Positions 1 to 12,662 of a DNA stretch of 64,000 bases are shown here, in pieces. Each line of letters opens with the position of its first letter. Within the stretch, counting starts at the first letter, position 1. The stretch lies in contig NC_037638.1 in NCBI RefSeq assembly GCF_003254395.2, forward strand, positions 25,435,352-25,499,351, in the 5' to 3' direction. A program made the position numbers and the translations under genes. The notes beneath the pieces are model-generated. The model did not search any database. It worked only from the letters and a program-made list of their open reading frames with translations, and had not been told where the DNA came from. The stretch is from Apis mellifera (lineage: Eukaryota > Arthropoda > Insecta > Hymenoptera > Apidae).

Positions 1-3000
1 TCATTCGTGCCCGTTTTCTCCGCGCGCATTAATGCTTCTGTGCAACAACGCACGTGTGCGCGCTTGCGGTCGTCGCATGCAACGAAGTCGTCTGCAACCA
101 TAGCCTCGGGGGAAAATATTTTTCCATTCCATTCGATGCGTTGTGTACGCGCTATCTGGGCTATCCGACGTGTGTGCTCGCTTCGAGGAGAGAGAGCAGT
201 TCTTCCTAATTCTCTCTCTTTGTTTTATTCTTCCTCTTCGATGAATTGTATGGAGTCGGTTGGGAAAGCGCGGAATTTCTTCGAAAATTCCTCGTCCTCG
301 TGTTTACGCGCATTGTTATTGGAAATCTGGCTATTTTCTTTTTATGTTTTCTCTTTTTTCTTTGTTTGGTAAATAAATATTTTTGAAATATTTATAATTT
401 TTCTATAAATGGTTGTTATATATCGATGTAAGGAAAAAAGGAAATTATGAGTGGCGACCTGGATCATAAAAGCAGCAATAATTAGATCATTGCTCAGGTA
501 GCAAAAGTCAGGAGAGAGAAAAGGGGCTTAATAGGATATTATTTTCGAAAATGTTACATCGAGATTATTATATATATATGTATTTTATTATTTTCCAATA
601 CGATTTCTCCGAGATTTTGTAATTTAATTTATAATTTTATTCCGCTTCGTGGTTGATTAAATTTCTAGATTATCTTCTCCAGATGTTTCTCCGATTGTTC
701 CGAAGATATTTATTTCCGTTTCAAATTGTTTGTACAGTTGATATTACAGTGATTGGATTGGTCTTCTGTTAAATTGAAGATCGGGTTGTTTGTGAAACGA
801 GTAATTGGGACAGGAAGTAATCGCGAGTGATTATAGATTTATAAAATGTAGGTCGAGCGGGTATAATGGATTAATCGTACAAGAAACGAAAATCGAAGGA
901 TGGAGACGCAGAATTAGATGCTCGTTTTTCGAATAAATTCCCTCCGCTTTCTTTCCATCCAATTGTTTATTTCGGAAATATAGAATACTTCGTTTCAACA
1001 AATTACGATACGTGCTTGTGAGAAAAGAGTTTAATATTGCACAAGCTTACTTGGAAATTCTAATTGTGTCGTTTCATCCTCGTTTTTTTTCGAGATAAAA
1101 TTAATTACAATTATCAAAAACATTTCTCTCTCTCGACCTACTCCACTATATTCCTTTGTTCTCACATCTTTCAAAGTTTCAATTCTTCAAAAAAAAACAA
1201 GATAACAAAAATCAATCCATTCTTCGTATTCCATTATTCTAATAATAACGTAAAATTTCGATCTCGATAAAGCAATAATATCCAATATTTTTTTCCATAA
1301 CGAGTGAGAATCCTTGATATGAAATATCAGGCGGTAAAAATCAATTTCGAACCGCGAGAGAGAGAGACAGAATGTAATTTCGCGTACGAATGAGAAACGA
1401 GACAAAAAAGGGGAGGGGGGGAACGGACGATTCTCGAACAATCGTCGCGGAGACGCTGCGAATCGTACGAGAGAAGAAGATATATATCGAGCGCGATAAA
1501 AAAGAATCCTTGAACGGTTTGTGATGTTAGCCAACGTATAACATGGAACGAACGGCTTTGGTTTTGTTACACAATCGCGTTGTTACCTATACGCGTATGA
1601 TGGCTGTTCGAGTGGAATAACGATCTCTATAACGATCTACACGGGTGGAATAAATATTCGAGTCACGGCTCATCATCGCGCGGGATCACGTAACTTTATT
1701 GGGCTGTCGATCGACCAGATCCTCTGTGTATTGTCGAGATATGTAACTAGTTTGAGCTTCGAGATTAGCAAATTTATTTTTTTATTCCTCGTGGAAGGGA
1801 ACAAGTTTCTTCGTTTATATAATGAAGAGATGAAAAAAAATTGTAAAAATCGTATTCCAGCGTTTTTATTTCTAGATGAGGAAAGGGATATGTATATTTT
1901 TCAAATTGTGTAAAATTTATAAAAAAAAAAAAAAGAAAGAAAGGAAAAGAAACACGAAACTGTGGATTCTCCCCACGTTTTTCTCTACGTCACGATTTTA
2001 CGATTTCGTTTCCCTATCGAATTTCAGTTATGAAATTTAAACTTGATATCTTCCTCCACGCGAATTTACGTGGAATTTTATGGCACGTGATATAACACTT
2101 TCACGGTTTATTTAGCAGATATCTCGTTCCGGATGGGACTGATAATAATTTCTTGATAAATCCTGTCTTCACGCTCAATGGAGTTGGATATACATCTAAC
2201 GGTGATGATATCGTTTTACTCGAATTATTCTGTTTCATATAAATATAGAATGTTGAGGGGAAACATTTGGCCGGGATCAAAAGTTTCAATCGAGTTTCGA
2301 TTACGGATAATGAAACGAGTTCTCTTTCTTTTCGAAGGCCGATTGATATTCTTTCGTTAATTATCGGAGAATTAATCGATCACTTTGTGATGTCGAATTG
2401 TAAAATAGAGTAAAGAATATAAAATTCTTCTTGCGTGAAAAAAGGCGCTGTGTTACAAATAACATGGTTAAACGGAAATATCAAACGGAATAAAAACGAC
2501 GCTTCGCGTAATTAATGCCATCACTTTCACACGCGCTTTGAAATTAATAATTGAATTATCGGATCGATAATTTCTAAATAGATAGCTTGAAACAAAATAC
2601 TCGAATAGTTTAATTTTGAAATTTTTTAATTTTACAAATTTCAACGATACTCTTTTTTATAACTTGAAAAGAGTATTTTCATATTAGTTGAAAAAACGTG
2701 TTAGCGTGAAATTATCGACCACGCGAAACCGCGTATATTTTAATATATTTTTCTTCCTTCAACGGTACCGTTTTCACGAGGCTTGCCGGGAGAAGCTTCC
2801 CCCGAGGGAGAATATCTAATATTGCGAAATTCTTTGAAAAACACGGGAGGAAGGTTCTTTCAACCGTCCTTAAAAACGTTTATACACCGACTCGATTACA
2901 CTATTACTCTCTTTCTCTCTCCCCATCCTCGTGCACTTTCCCAGAGAAGCAAAAAAGAAAACAAAGTATATCTCTCCCTCTTTCTCGGGTCGTATATATT

Positions 3001-4602
3001 TATCGCCGAAGTCTATTTATTTTGACGACTCGCGTCATCTTTTTTTGCGCACCGTGGATAATGGGAGAGCGAAGAATTTGGAATAACGAACAACAAGTGA
3101 GAAACGTTGGCGATTTCGATGTTCGTTCCACGAGTTCGTCTTCTTCGATGGGAACAAGAATTGGCGATTTTCAACGAGCGAACGAAATAAGTTCCGTGCA
3201 TGCACGCGGTTCTATATGGACGAAATGGGGCGTAAGGCGGGCATTCACGGTCGGTCTATATTGCGAAGGATGACCACTGTATAACCAACAATGCCTCTGT
3301 TGGTCGATAACAATGATTGGCCGGACTTCGTTGACCCCCTTCAACTCGTTCGCGTTCCCGAGCCTCGCCCAACCGAACCCTCTCTCTGTCTCTCTCTGTC
3401 TTTCTCTCTCTCTCTCTTCCTTCTCTTCCTCGCCCAAAAATATCCACCGTACGTACGGTAAAGCGCGGTCAATGACGTAATCGTCCCTGTTATCGTAATT
3501 AAATTGCGGCATCATGCGGACAAGCATTTTCGGTTAATTAATAAAATCGGACAACTCCTTTCTCTAACTCGAAATTCGGGATGCGTAATCGATCAGAAAT
3601 TTGAATTGGAAAATAGGAATTGAGATTATAAAATTTGCAAGCTTGATCGTTCTTCCAATTGCTTTACGGGGAAGTTCGAACGGAATTCGAGATGTTAGAT
3701 TTTGGATTGATACGAATTAAATCCGCGTAACGTATGTTCGATGGAAACTCGACAGAGAGTGAAATACATCCGTGAAAGAATTTGAATTCGTATTGCGAGC
3801 ATTAATTAGTTTTAACAATTTCTCTTCCGTGCTTTTCAAATCTGCATCTTGGATCGAAGTCGATTCGAGATTTCTGATTGTAATTTTGCGGAATAAAAAT
3901 GAATCGAATCTTTCGTTCGAGATTGGCGAATAAATGGCGGAAGTTTATCCACGGTTGAAACGATATCGGAAAATTTGCAAACTCGTTCTACGTTTCCATA
4001 GTAGCGTCACGGTGGTGGATCATGTGTACGTCATCGAGATAAATCGTCGCGAGATTACGCGACATTCGGGTCCATGAATATTCCTCGCGCGCGTGTTTCG
4101 TTTCGAACACGGGATTGAAAAGTATCAGTTTTCGCCAGTTTGGATCGAGAGTCGTTCGCGATTTTGGGAAAGAAGGGTGTGGCGATCCTTGAATATTTTA
4201 GCGTACAATAAGAAGAAGCGTGAAGAAGCGTCTCGAGTGGGTGGTAAAGTGGCTTATCTTATTGTTAGGAGAAAGGTGCACACCCGGATACAAAAAGTAC
4301 GATGAAAGCGCGCTACCACCTCGTTGAATGCCCGTTGAATTTTAAAAATTTATCTCGCGAAACGGAGGGAGTTGCTCCCATCTTATTTTATTCCTTTGAA
4401 ATAATTTTACATCTATCCTTTGCAAATATTTCGAAGAGAGATATATATATATATATATCAATTTTCACGTTGAAAATTTAATTTCGTTCATCTCGATGTT
4501 ACTCGATATAAGTCGATCAATTTTACGAACATTCGCAGTACCAAGCGTCTCGAACATCTCCAAGTGCTAATTATTGATTTTCTCTTCTATTTATTGTTGC
4601 AG
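1..4602. other. Non-coding region upstream of first recognised Patronin exon
   Basis: No recognisable protein is encoded here on either strand. Open frames are short, low-complexity and unlike known families. The region is CpG-containing, AT-rich and has scattered CT/GA tracts, for example around 3379-3420. It is either the 5' part of the Patronin gene (first intron, 5' UTR, promoter) or intergenic DNA. One ATG-initiated candidate first exon lies at 3061-3096 and is described as a finding. The acceptor of the first firm exon, a pyrimidine-rich tract ending in AG at 4601-4602, closes the region. Confidence 0.6.
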
Positions 4603-4698
4603 GCCAAACAACGTGCCTCCGTAAAATGGCTCTTGTCGAAGGCGTACAACAACCGAGTGCCAGAAAACCTTCGCGAGCCGTATTATGTCGATAATGAG
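4603..4698 (+). CDS. Patronin: Patronin exon: helix leading into the CH domain
   Basis: Thirty-two codons in phase 0/0, flanked by a TTGTTGCAG acceptor and a GTACGT donor. The product includes RASVKWLLSKAYNNRVPENL, which matches the conserved N-terminus of Patronin/CAMSAP proteins just before the CH domain. It contains no ATG at its start, so translation must begin in an upstream exon. The next coding exon in the same phase is at 9177, after an intron of about 4.5 kb. Confidence 0.92.
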
Positions 4699-7600
4699 GT
4701 ACGTAATCCTGATGATTTCACCACGATATTATTATAACAATTGTTCCAAAAAAAAAAAAAAAAAAATACAAGAACTCTCTGCCTAATTTCACCAATTCTT
4801 GTCGCGTTATTCGAAGCATCGAAAATCCTGCTTTAACCGAACGAGGAGGACGTTCTTCGACAGGTCCCCCCTCCATTCTTCTGGTTGTCCTGAAAACTGT
4901 CTTTTTTTGCCGCGGCACGTATCGTTGGTGTTTTTTTTCTCTCTGTCTCTTTCTCTCTCGCATTGACGACCGCGGTGAAAACCGGCCGCGTAGCGAAAGG
5001 CCGGTAGACAAAGTTTACCGAGCGCCAGTTTTCTCGGTAGAGGTTAATAAAGTTCCTTGAAAAGAATTCTCTGCCCGAACTTCGAACAACTTTCTCGAAG
5101 GAAATGACACAGATATCTATTTAGACGTGTAAGATCGTACATCTTTTCACCGCGACGAGGAAATTGAGAGGTGGAATCGCCTTCAATCGCAAATATTGTA
5201 TCGTTTCGCAATTATTTCTTCGCTCGAGGCACGAACCTTGCTGTCATTTGTCATCGATCATCGTTTTCGATTAATCGATCGAAGGGGAGAAAAAGTGGCC
5301 GCGCCACTTTTATCCTATCCTAAATACAGGCCAATACGTTGCTAATTTCTTACCGTCTCTGTCGATTGTTACTTTCGCTCGGGGCGAGAGTATCGATTCT
5401 TTTTTTTTCCTTTCAATAATTTACTATTGAAAATATATATCCATAACGTTTTTAGAAAAATTGTAAATAAAAATAGTAAAAAGAAGAAGAAGAAAGAAAC
5501 TCGTATCGATTATTGCACCATTAGCTCGCAACCGCATCCTACGTTTGAACGTGCACAGACCCGTACACGCGTGAAAGCCTGGTGGTTGTGTGGTTGATCC
5601 AGTTAAGCCAATCGAATTACTTTACAATCGTTCGCGTACGACCTCCTTCTCTCGGGCGCTCAGTAAATCATGGAACTGCCGTGGCGAACGTTCCCGTAAC
5701 ATTTATTCGTTCCTTCCTTCCTCGCCGCGTTTCATGATCCCAGGATGCATTTAATCGAGGAACGGCCTCCCTTCGCGAAGCGGAACCGCGCCACCACGAC
5801 CAGACGCCGATTCCCCGTTTCGACGCGATCGAAATCCACGGCCAAGAAGGGGTTCAAGGTGCACCGATGCCGCCAGGTGAGGCTGCTCACTCTTTTTTTG
5901 AAAACGTCCTAAGAAAATTCAACATCGAGCTAAGAAACAAACCTTGATAGAATCTCAACCATGCCAAGAATGTTAATCGATTTCTTCTGTATTTAAGAAT
6001 TAATTTACTTATTACGAATCCTCCAAGATCATTCGTATCGCGAGATATCAATTGCACGACGAGTGTTGGTCAGTTTACGAAACGAAATAAGAGGAGGAGG
6101 TGGTTGGCAAATGGGTTGGAACGGAGATAAATTGATAAGGGAAGGAAGGATCGATTATCGGGATATATGGTTCAAGCCCTGCTTGCACAGGTGAAGAAAG
6201 AGACGGTAATAATAACGGGTGGCTCGAGACGAGCCATTCTCCATTGTTTCTTCGTCGAGAGTCGTAATCATCCTAGGCCTTTTTACACCTTTAAGGGGAA
6301 AGTCTCGGGGAGACTGAGATTATATACGAACGAAAATTCAAGTGTGAAAAGGACGTGGTTATGGCAGGGAGAGAAAGAGAGAGACGGTTTTACGAGGAGG
6401 AGTTACGAGGAGGAAAGAGGATTTCTCGCCGGTTCAATCAAGCGAGATCATCGTGGCTTTTGAGAGTGAAGATACCTATTGTCGGTGGATTCGTTATTCT
6501 TCTGGAACAAAAGGGTATCCGAATGTGTTCGGTCTCGTTTCGAAAAGAAACTGAAAGCCTCGATACTTGTGCTCTTTACCCGATTAATATTAACTCTGAA
6601 GGAACCTGAATGTAGAAAACTGAAAAAGAAGTGGAAAGAATTACATCCAATCTAAAATTCTGGAATTAAAAGTGAACGACAAATAATTTTCTTGAAATTT
6701 TTGGAGCGAGAAAAGTAATATTTTTTTTTTCCTCTAATAATCTTCGTTGATCTTTTTTGGTTAAGGTTTTTTTTCGTTACATAATTTTGTTTATATAATC
6801 GGGTTAACCGATTTGAACGATTCGCCTTCAACTTGTGAGAAAAATCGCACGAATTTACATAATACACCGCCCTTTTCCTTCGTACGATTCATTTTCAAAT
6901 CTTCTTTGCTCAAAGTGTCTTGTAATATTTAGCGTGAACGTTACGAACGTACGTTTAGAAATGTTTTCCTCGTTAAATATTATTCTTAAACGAGATGTTT
7001 GATCTCCCTTTGTGATTGCGAAATACACGTTCTTGTACGATATTTATGAATCGTTTGCTCGAGAAAAATTCGTACTGGTTTCTTCTTCTTCTTGCCGTTT
7101 TCATTCGCCTCGTAGAGAGCCTCTTTGTTCGAGAATCCGTGATTTCCGAGCCACAATCGTGGTGAAGGTTAATTGGATAAGATAGAATGGAATGCGTGGA
7201 CGAGAGTATAAACGAGTAAGCAAACATTTTTTTTTTTTTCCCATTCGAAACTTATAAAGTATTTTAAAATATTTTCCAACTTTTAACGCTACGAAAACTT
7301 TGTTTATTTTTCATCATTATCATTAATTCGTGGGAGGCACGTTTTATCGTCGTACGAATTCATTCGAAATTCTTATGAATGAGTATAACAATTTTCATTG
7401 TTGAGTATAAATATGAATATGAATTTGAATAATTGTTTACTACAAAAATACTCGAAGAGATCGCACAAGTTACGATAATTGGCAAATGTAGCGTACAAAT
7501 CTCGATACTTTCTACATTTTATACGAACGATTTTATCTGTGGTTTTCAACAATATTTTTTCAACCAAGAATTCTTTTTCGAGCCTTTTTCATGAAATTTA

Positions 7601-10600
7601 ATTGGTCTGCGTTTTATTACGCAGGGTTTGGTGGCCTATTTAAATGGCCGCTGTTAAAGAAATTTAACGTAAATCACAATGATCATTATCATTATTTTTC
7701 CGTTAAATCCTTGCATCTTTTCCTTTGATGGAACAACAACCAGCTTCTCACGCGCGAGACGAACGAATCGAGAAAATAAATGATTGGCGCGGAAATAATT
7801 GCGACGATAGCCTATTAATTTTTTCGCCTCCCCCCCATAAATACTTATTTAAGATTTCTCGAGTTTTAATTTAAACCTTGGGAAGTGGTGCGAAAACGGT
7901 GATGCAAAACTAATAATAGTCGAAACGAATTAACTTTTCCGTATCCCATGGTGTACGTACGCGAGCACGAAGGTTGGAGCAAACTGGAGGAACGTCACGT
8001 TCCTGTCGTAAAGTTAAGTCGATAACTCGAATGAACGACAAAACATCAACTTCGTCCCAATTTCTTTCGAGACCAACAAGTTTCCCGACTCTTTTTTTCT
8101 TTGTCTTAGATCGTGTTTTCAAACGATACATCCAGTTTCCAAGGCGTTTAATCATTATCTCGACGTTGTTTCATGCGTCACGATAGAAACAAAAGATTAT
8201 TATTATTATTGTCAAAAATTGTCAATACACAACAGTCATCGATATCTGTTATCTGAGATCAGCCTATGACTCAACCACGCTCAAAACGAATAATAGTTTC
8301 GCGATAAATTCCTTTTAGGATGAAAAAAATTTCCATTACCTTAATAATTAATAAGTTATTATTAATAATTCTTATTTATGTAATTGTTTCGAATTTATTC
8401 GACAATCAGAAGTGTGAATTTTTGAAATCTCGAAATAGAATGGTCGAAATCGAGTCAACATTCTATTGTAAAATATAAAATTGGAAAAAGATAATCCAAC
8501 ATGTATTAATTTCTAACATGAGAAAACGCAGGATTCGTTGCAGCAAAGCTTTCCTCGATTTTACACGCGATACTCTGCGGCTCGTTGGCGATCGTTCGGC
8601 GACAATGGCCGCGACCAGTGTATTTCCGTTACCACGGTGCATCGTCTCGAGTTCTTCGCGTTTCCGCGCGCCACGCCGGAAATTACAGAATACTAATATT
8701 TGCTCGTCGTGTCGGCCGGATATTCTTATGCGGTTGCGGCCAACCTATGCCACGATATTGTGTTTCAAACGGCCACCAACGCTCTTTTGACACACGTCTG
8801 ATTTCTTTTTGGGACAACTATTTTTTATATCTCTCTCCACCTTTTTTTAATCACCGAGTTTTCTTTAATTTGAAACAATTTCGATACCTCAAACACTCGG
8901 TTCTTTTACGTTTAAAAAAACTTTTAAACGTAATATTTTACACGAGACCCTTCCACTGTCCGCATTGGGTGGCTATTATTACGCTGATACAATGGAATCG
9001 CAGCGGGGTAATACCAATAGTTAGGCACTTTGTACGGTTTCTTGAAAATACGCTTACGCTCGAACGTACGTACATCGACAAGATAAACGCGTACTGGGGC
9101 GCCGATCTTTCTGAATGAGAACGAGGATAAAAAAATTAAGCGGCAAGGATTTATATTAAAAAAATTTCTGTTTAAGAATCAAGAACACCTGAAGCCGCAG
9201 ATCGTCCACGCACTTTCCAATGCGGAGCTGTACTGTTTGGCGCTGGCGAACATCTATTCGGATCCAAATTATCACAATCAGAATCACTGCGGCATCCTGC
9301 AGGCCCTCGCCAGGAAAGGTGTTTACCTGGCGGAGCCGAACAACACCCAGCTCACCGAGACGATCCTCATTCAAAATTCGCCGCTCAAGATGGTGAGGAG
9401 AGAGATTTTTTTTTCAAAAAAAAAAAAGAGTTTCGAAGAATCGAATCCGATCCGTTGCCGTTTTTTCAGTCCGCTCATATGGCTGTGATAGAGGGCCTGA
9501 TGGTGTTGTACGCGAAGGAAGTGGTGACGGGCGATCGAGTGGTGTCGGCGATCCGGCGTTTCGATCCCCAGGCGGAGGTGGAGGTGCCGGGGGACCACGA
9601 GAAGGGCCTCCTCCTGTGGATCAGTCACGCGTCGCACGCGCTCATCGCCAAGATCCAGGCGGAGGAGGGCGGCGGCGACAAGACGCGGCTCCCAGAGCTG
9701 CCCGCTGCCAAGGATTTCCAATCGTTGTGCGACGGCGTGGGCCTGGCAGCGGTCGTCGCCTTCTACTGCCCCGGCGAGCTCAACTGGATGGACATCAGGG
9801 TGTCGAAGAGACCCTCGGTCGCCGACGCGCTGCACAACTTGTCGCTGGTCCACGCCTTTTGTAACAGATGCTTACCCTATTCCATTTTCCACATGCAACC
9901 CGAGGACGTGACGTACATGAGGGGGTAAGAGTTTCTCCTCTTCCGATTGTTCTCTAATTGGAGGAAAGTTTCGATTAATTTGTGATTGATAAGTTTTTGA
10001 TAGAAAGTTTGTGAAAGAATTCTCGCGTTCAATTTAATCTCGCTGCGTTGCAAATGTAAATATTTTCTTGTATAAAAATTGTGAGAGGAGATCTGGCGAT
10101 TTAAAGCTCGATTTATCCGAACGAAAAACGAAAGTTTTGAAAATGAAAAATCTCTGTGCCAGGTCTATGAAGCAAAATTTAGTCGTTTTCCTGGCGGACA
10201 TGTACAACGTGTTGGAGATCCATCCTGCGAAGTGTGTACGTTATCCGGGCGAGGAGAGGGCGATGCAGTTCTTAGATGGTACGTAAAATGGTATTGAAAC
10301 GGCAGAATGGCGATTCCCGGTTAAAAAGCATTGGAGAGAGACTCGACACTATACAACTTCCTTTAATCGGGAAGGAAATTTTGGTATCGGATTAAATGTG
10401 ATTGGTGAAGGCTGCGTACATTCTGTATTGGACTTACCCGTTCTATAATTTATTTTATTATACTTTTTTTCCATGGAATCCCGTTCCTGTTGCGAGCAAT
10501 CTGCATATTTTTTTTCTTCTTCTATGTATAACTTGGACAATTGCTTGAAAATTATTTAAATTCTTAAGAAGATCTTTCTTCTTTCACTAAGAATTAGGAA

Positions 10601-12613
10601 AATAGAAAGGAATATTGCTCGCAGTTGGAACGGTGGTCACGCTTTTTATCAGTGTCAGTACACACACTCGTTCCCAGTCTCGAGACCCAGGTCCTTAGCA
10701 GCGACTAATAAACGCATCTTTCTTATATATATGATAATAAACGACGATCAATTCCAAAGAAAGTAAGAAAAAAAAAAAGAAAACTGAAGAAAAAAAAAAA
10801 GAAATAACAAAACAACAGCGACGATCCTCCACACAGTAATTGTATCACTTAATGTTAAAACTGTAATATTTCTATATATTTCTATGGCGTAACCTTCTTG
10901 ATGCTTGACAACAACGCTATCCTCGCCTTCTTCTTTCGTCAACTTCCGGTTGCCAATGAACGAATACGGTGCGGTGACGGGTGCAGCCTGCCCGCGCAAT
11001 AGTCATGGCGTAGCTCATAAAAGAAGTCTGCCACAGTCTATAGCTCCGATACCTGATCTGAGAAGCAACCTCTCCGTATCCGCGCCAGGCTTCACAGGTA
11101 CCCACACCTTACAAAACAAAAACAAAAATCATGAAACTAGGTGGTACGTCTTCTTCTTCTTCTGTCAATTCGCGTTTTTTTCACGACGATTTTTCGTGAT
11201 ATTCGAAACGAGAAAAAAGATCGAAATGCCAAATTGTGACAAATATATTATTATTCGTGTCCTTACATACGAAAAGTGTCTTTCAGGTCTGTTGAGGAAT
11301 CAACAGTTTGTCGTTTGTTCCTTGATGGTTTTTTTTTTTTTTAATTCTTTTCTCTCTTTTTTTTTTTTTTTTAATATATATATATATATATATATATGAT
11401 CATCTTGATTGATTTGATTCCTGTTTTTTCCGTTCTTTGATCTTTAAATTTATTACATTTTAAATGCGACGCATTCCCCTATTTCGTTTGATTGATTTTC
11501 CTATAAACGATTTCAAATGTAAATGGAATATCCTCAATTTTTGTTTTTTTTCTCTCTCTTTTTTTTTTAATATACGTATAAATATTTTTTCGAAAATCTC
11601 GCGATTTTTGTCCCACGTATTTATTACCATCGCGATATTTGCATATATATATATATATTTTTTTTTTGAATTTATATTCCATACGTGAAAAAAAGCAGGA
11701 TAATATTCTACAACAAACGTTGCGAAAGTAACGTTTCGATTCAGGAACAATCGAGCAAAAAAAAAAAAAAAAATAATATCCATTCTTTTATCATCCGCAA
11801 AAGAATAATAATAAAAAAGATGAAATTAAAAAAGACAAGATATAGAAAAAGATTAAAAAAAAAATAATAATAAATAATGCGTTTTGCATTTAAAACGTGG
11901 CCAGATGTTTAGATTTAGCTGTGTAACAAAAGCTGAAAATACTATTATAGGCGCACTGCTTCTTTAACTAACCATGTTACTTTGCGTATAATGCCGTGAT
12001 GACATAACGATCCTTTAACCTTGTTGAAATGCATGCAAGATGTGTGTTTGCCCATTTTCGCGGTAATAAATGATAAAATACATACCTATTTTCATTTTTG
12101 CTGTTCCGTTGCCGCTTTGCATTGACCGTTAGCTTTCCGTTCCTTTCGTTCTGCATGTCGCCTCCTCTTTGTCATATCGTGACATATTGATCGATACAGG
12201 AAGAAATCTCGACGATTCATTATAAATATAATCCATACTCCATATTGAGTTAGTATATTTGTTTTGCAAACGTACATTGTCTACGTTATTGCCGTATCTG
12301 TTTGTATATTTGTTACGTTTTATGCCCATGTTTTCTTTCGAACTTCTTTTTTCTTCCCCCTCTTCCTCGTTTCTTCTCATTTCTCTTCTTCTTTGTCTTC
12401 TTCTTTTTTTTTTTTTTATTCGTTCACGAATGGGTTGTCGAATTGGTTTTTTTTTTTCCCCCTTTTGTTTTATTCTTGCGTGACACATCACCACCGACGA
12501 GTTAGAAACGAGTTACAGATTAGTTTTTGTTATAGATCCGATTAACTTTTATTACCATCCGACGAGTGTATATTTTTCCAGTGTATGATAACATTAGCTT
12601 TTATTCCATATAG

Positions 12614-12662
<49 letters not shown>

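Noticed and set aside
7..372. 121-codon open frame at the start of the window
   Set aside because: No recognisable family and low-complexity serine/phenylalanine-rich 3' half; consistent with chance.
5744..5876. Internal exon after CCAG reading DAFNRGTASLREAEPRHH
   Set aside because: 133 nt is not a multiple of 3 and would break the phase-0 join from 4698 to 9177. The overlapping ATG frame is kept as an alternative-first-exon candidate.
9371..9853. 160-codon minus-strand open frame
   Set aside because: Exactly antisense to the GC-rich Patronin CH exon 9470-9924; a shadow of that coding sequence.
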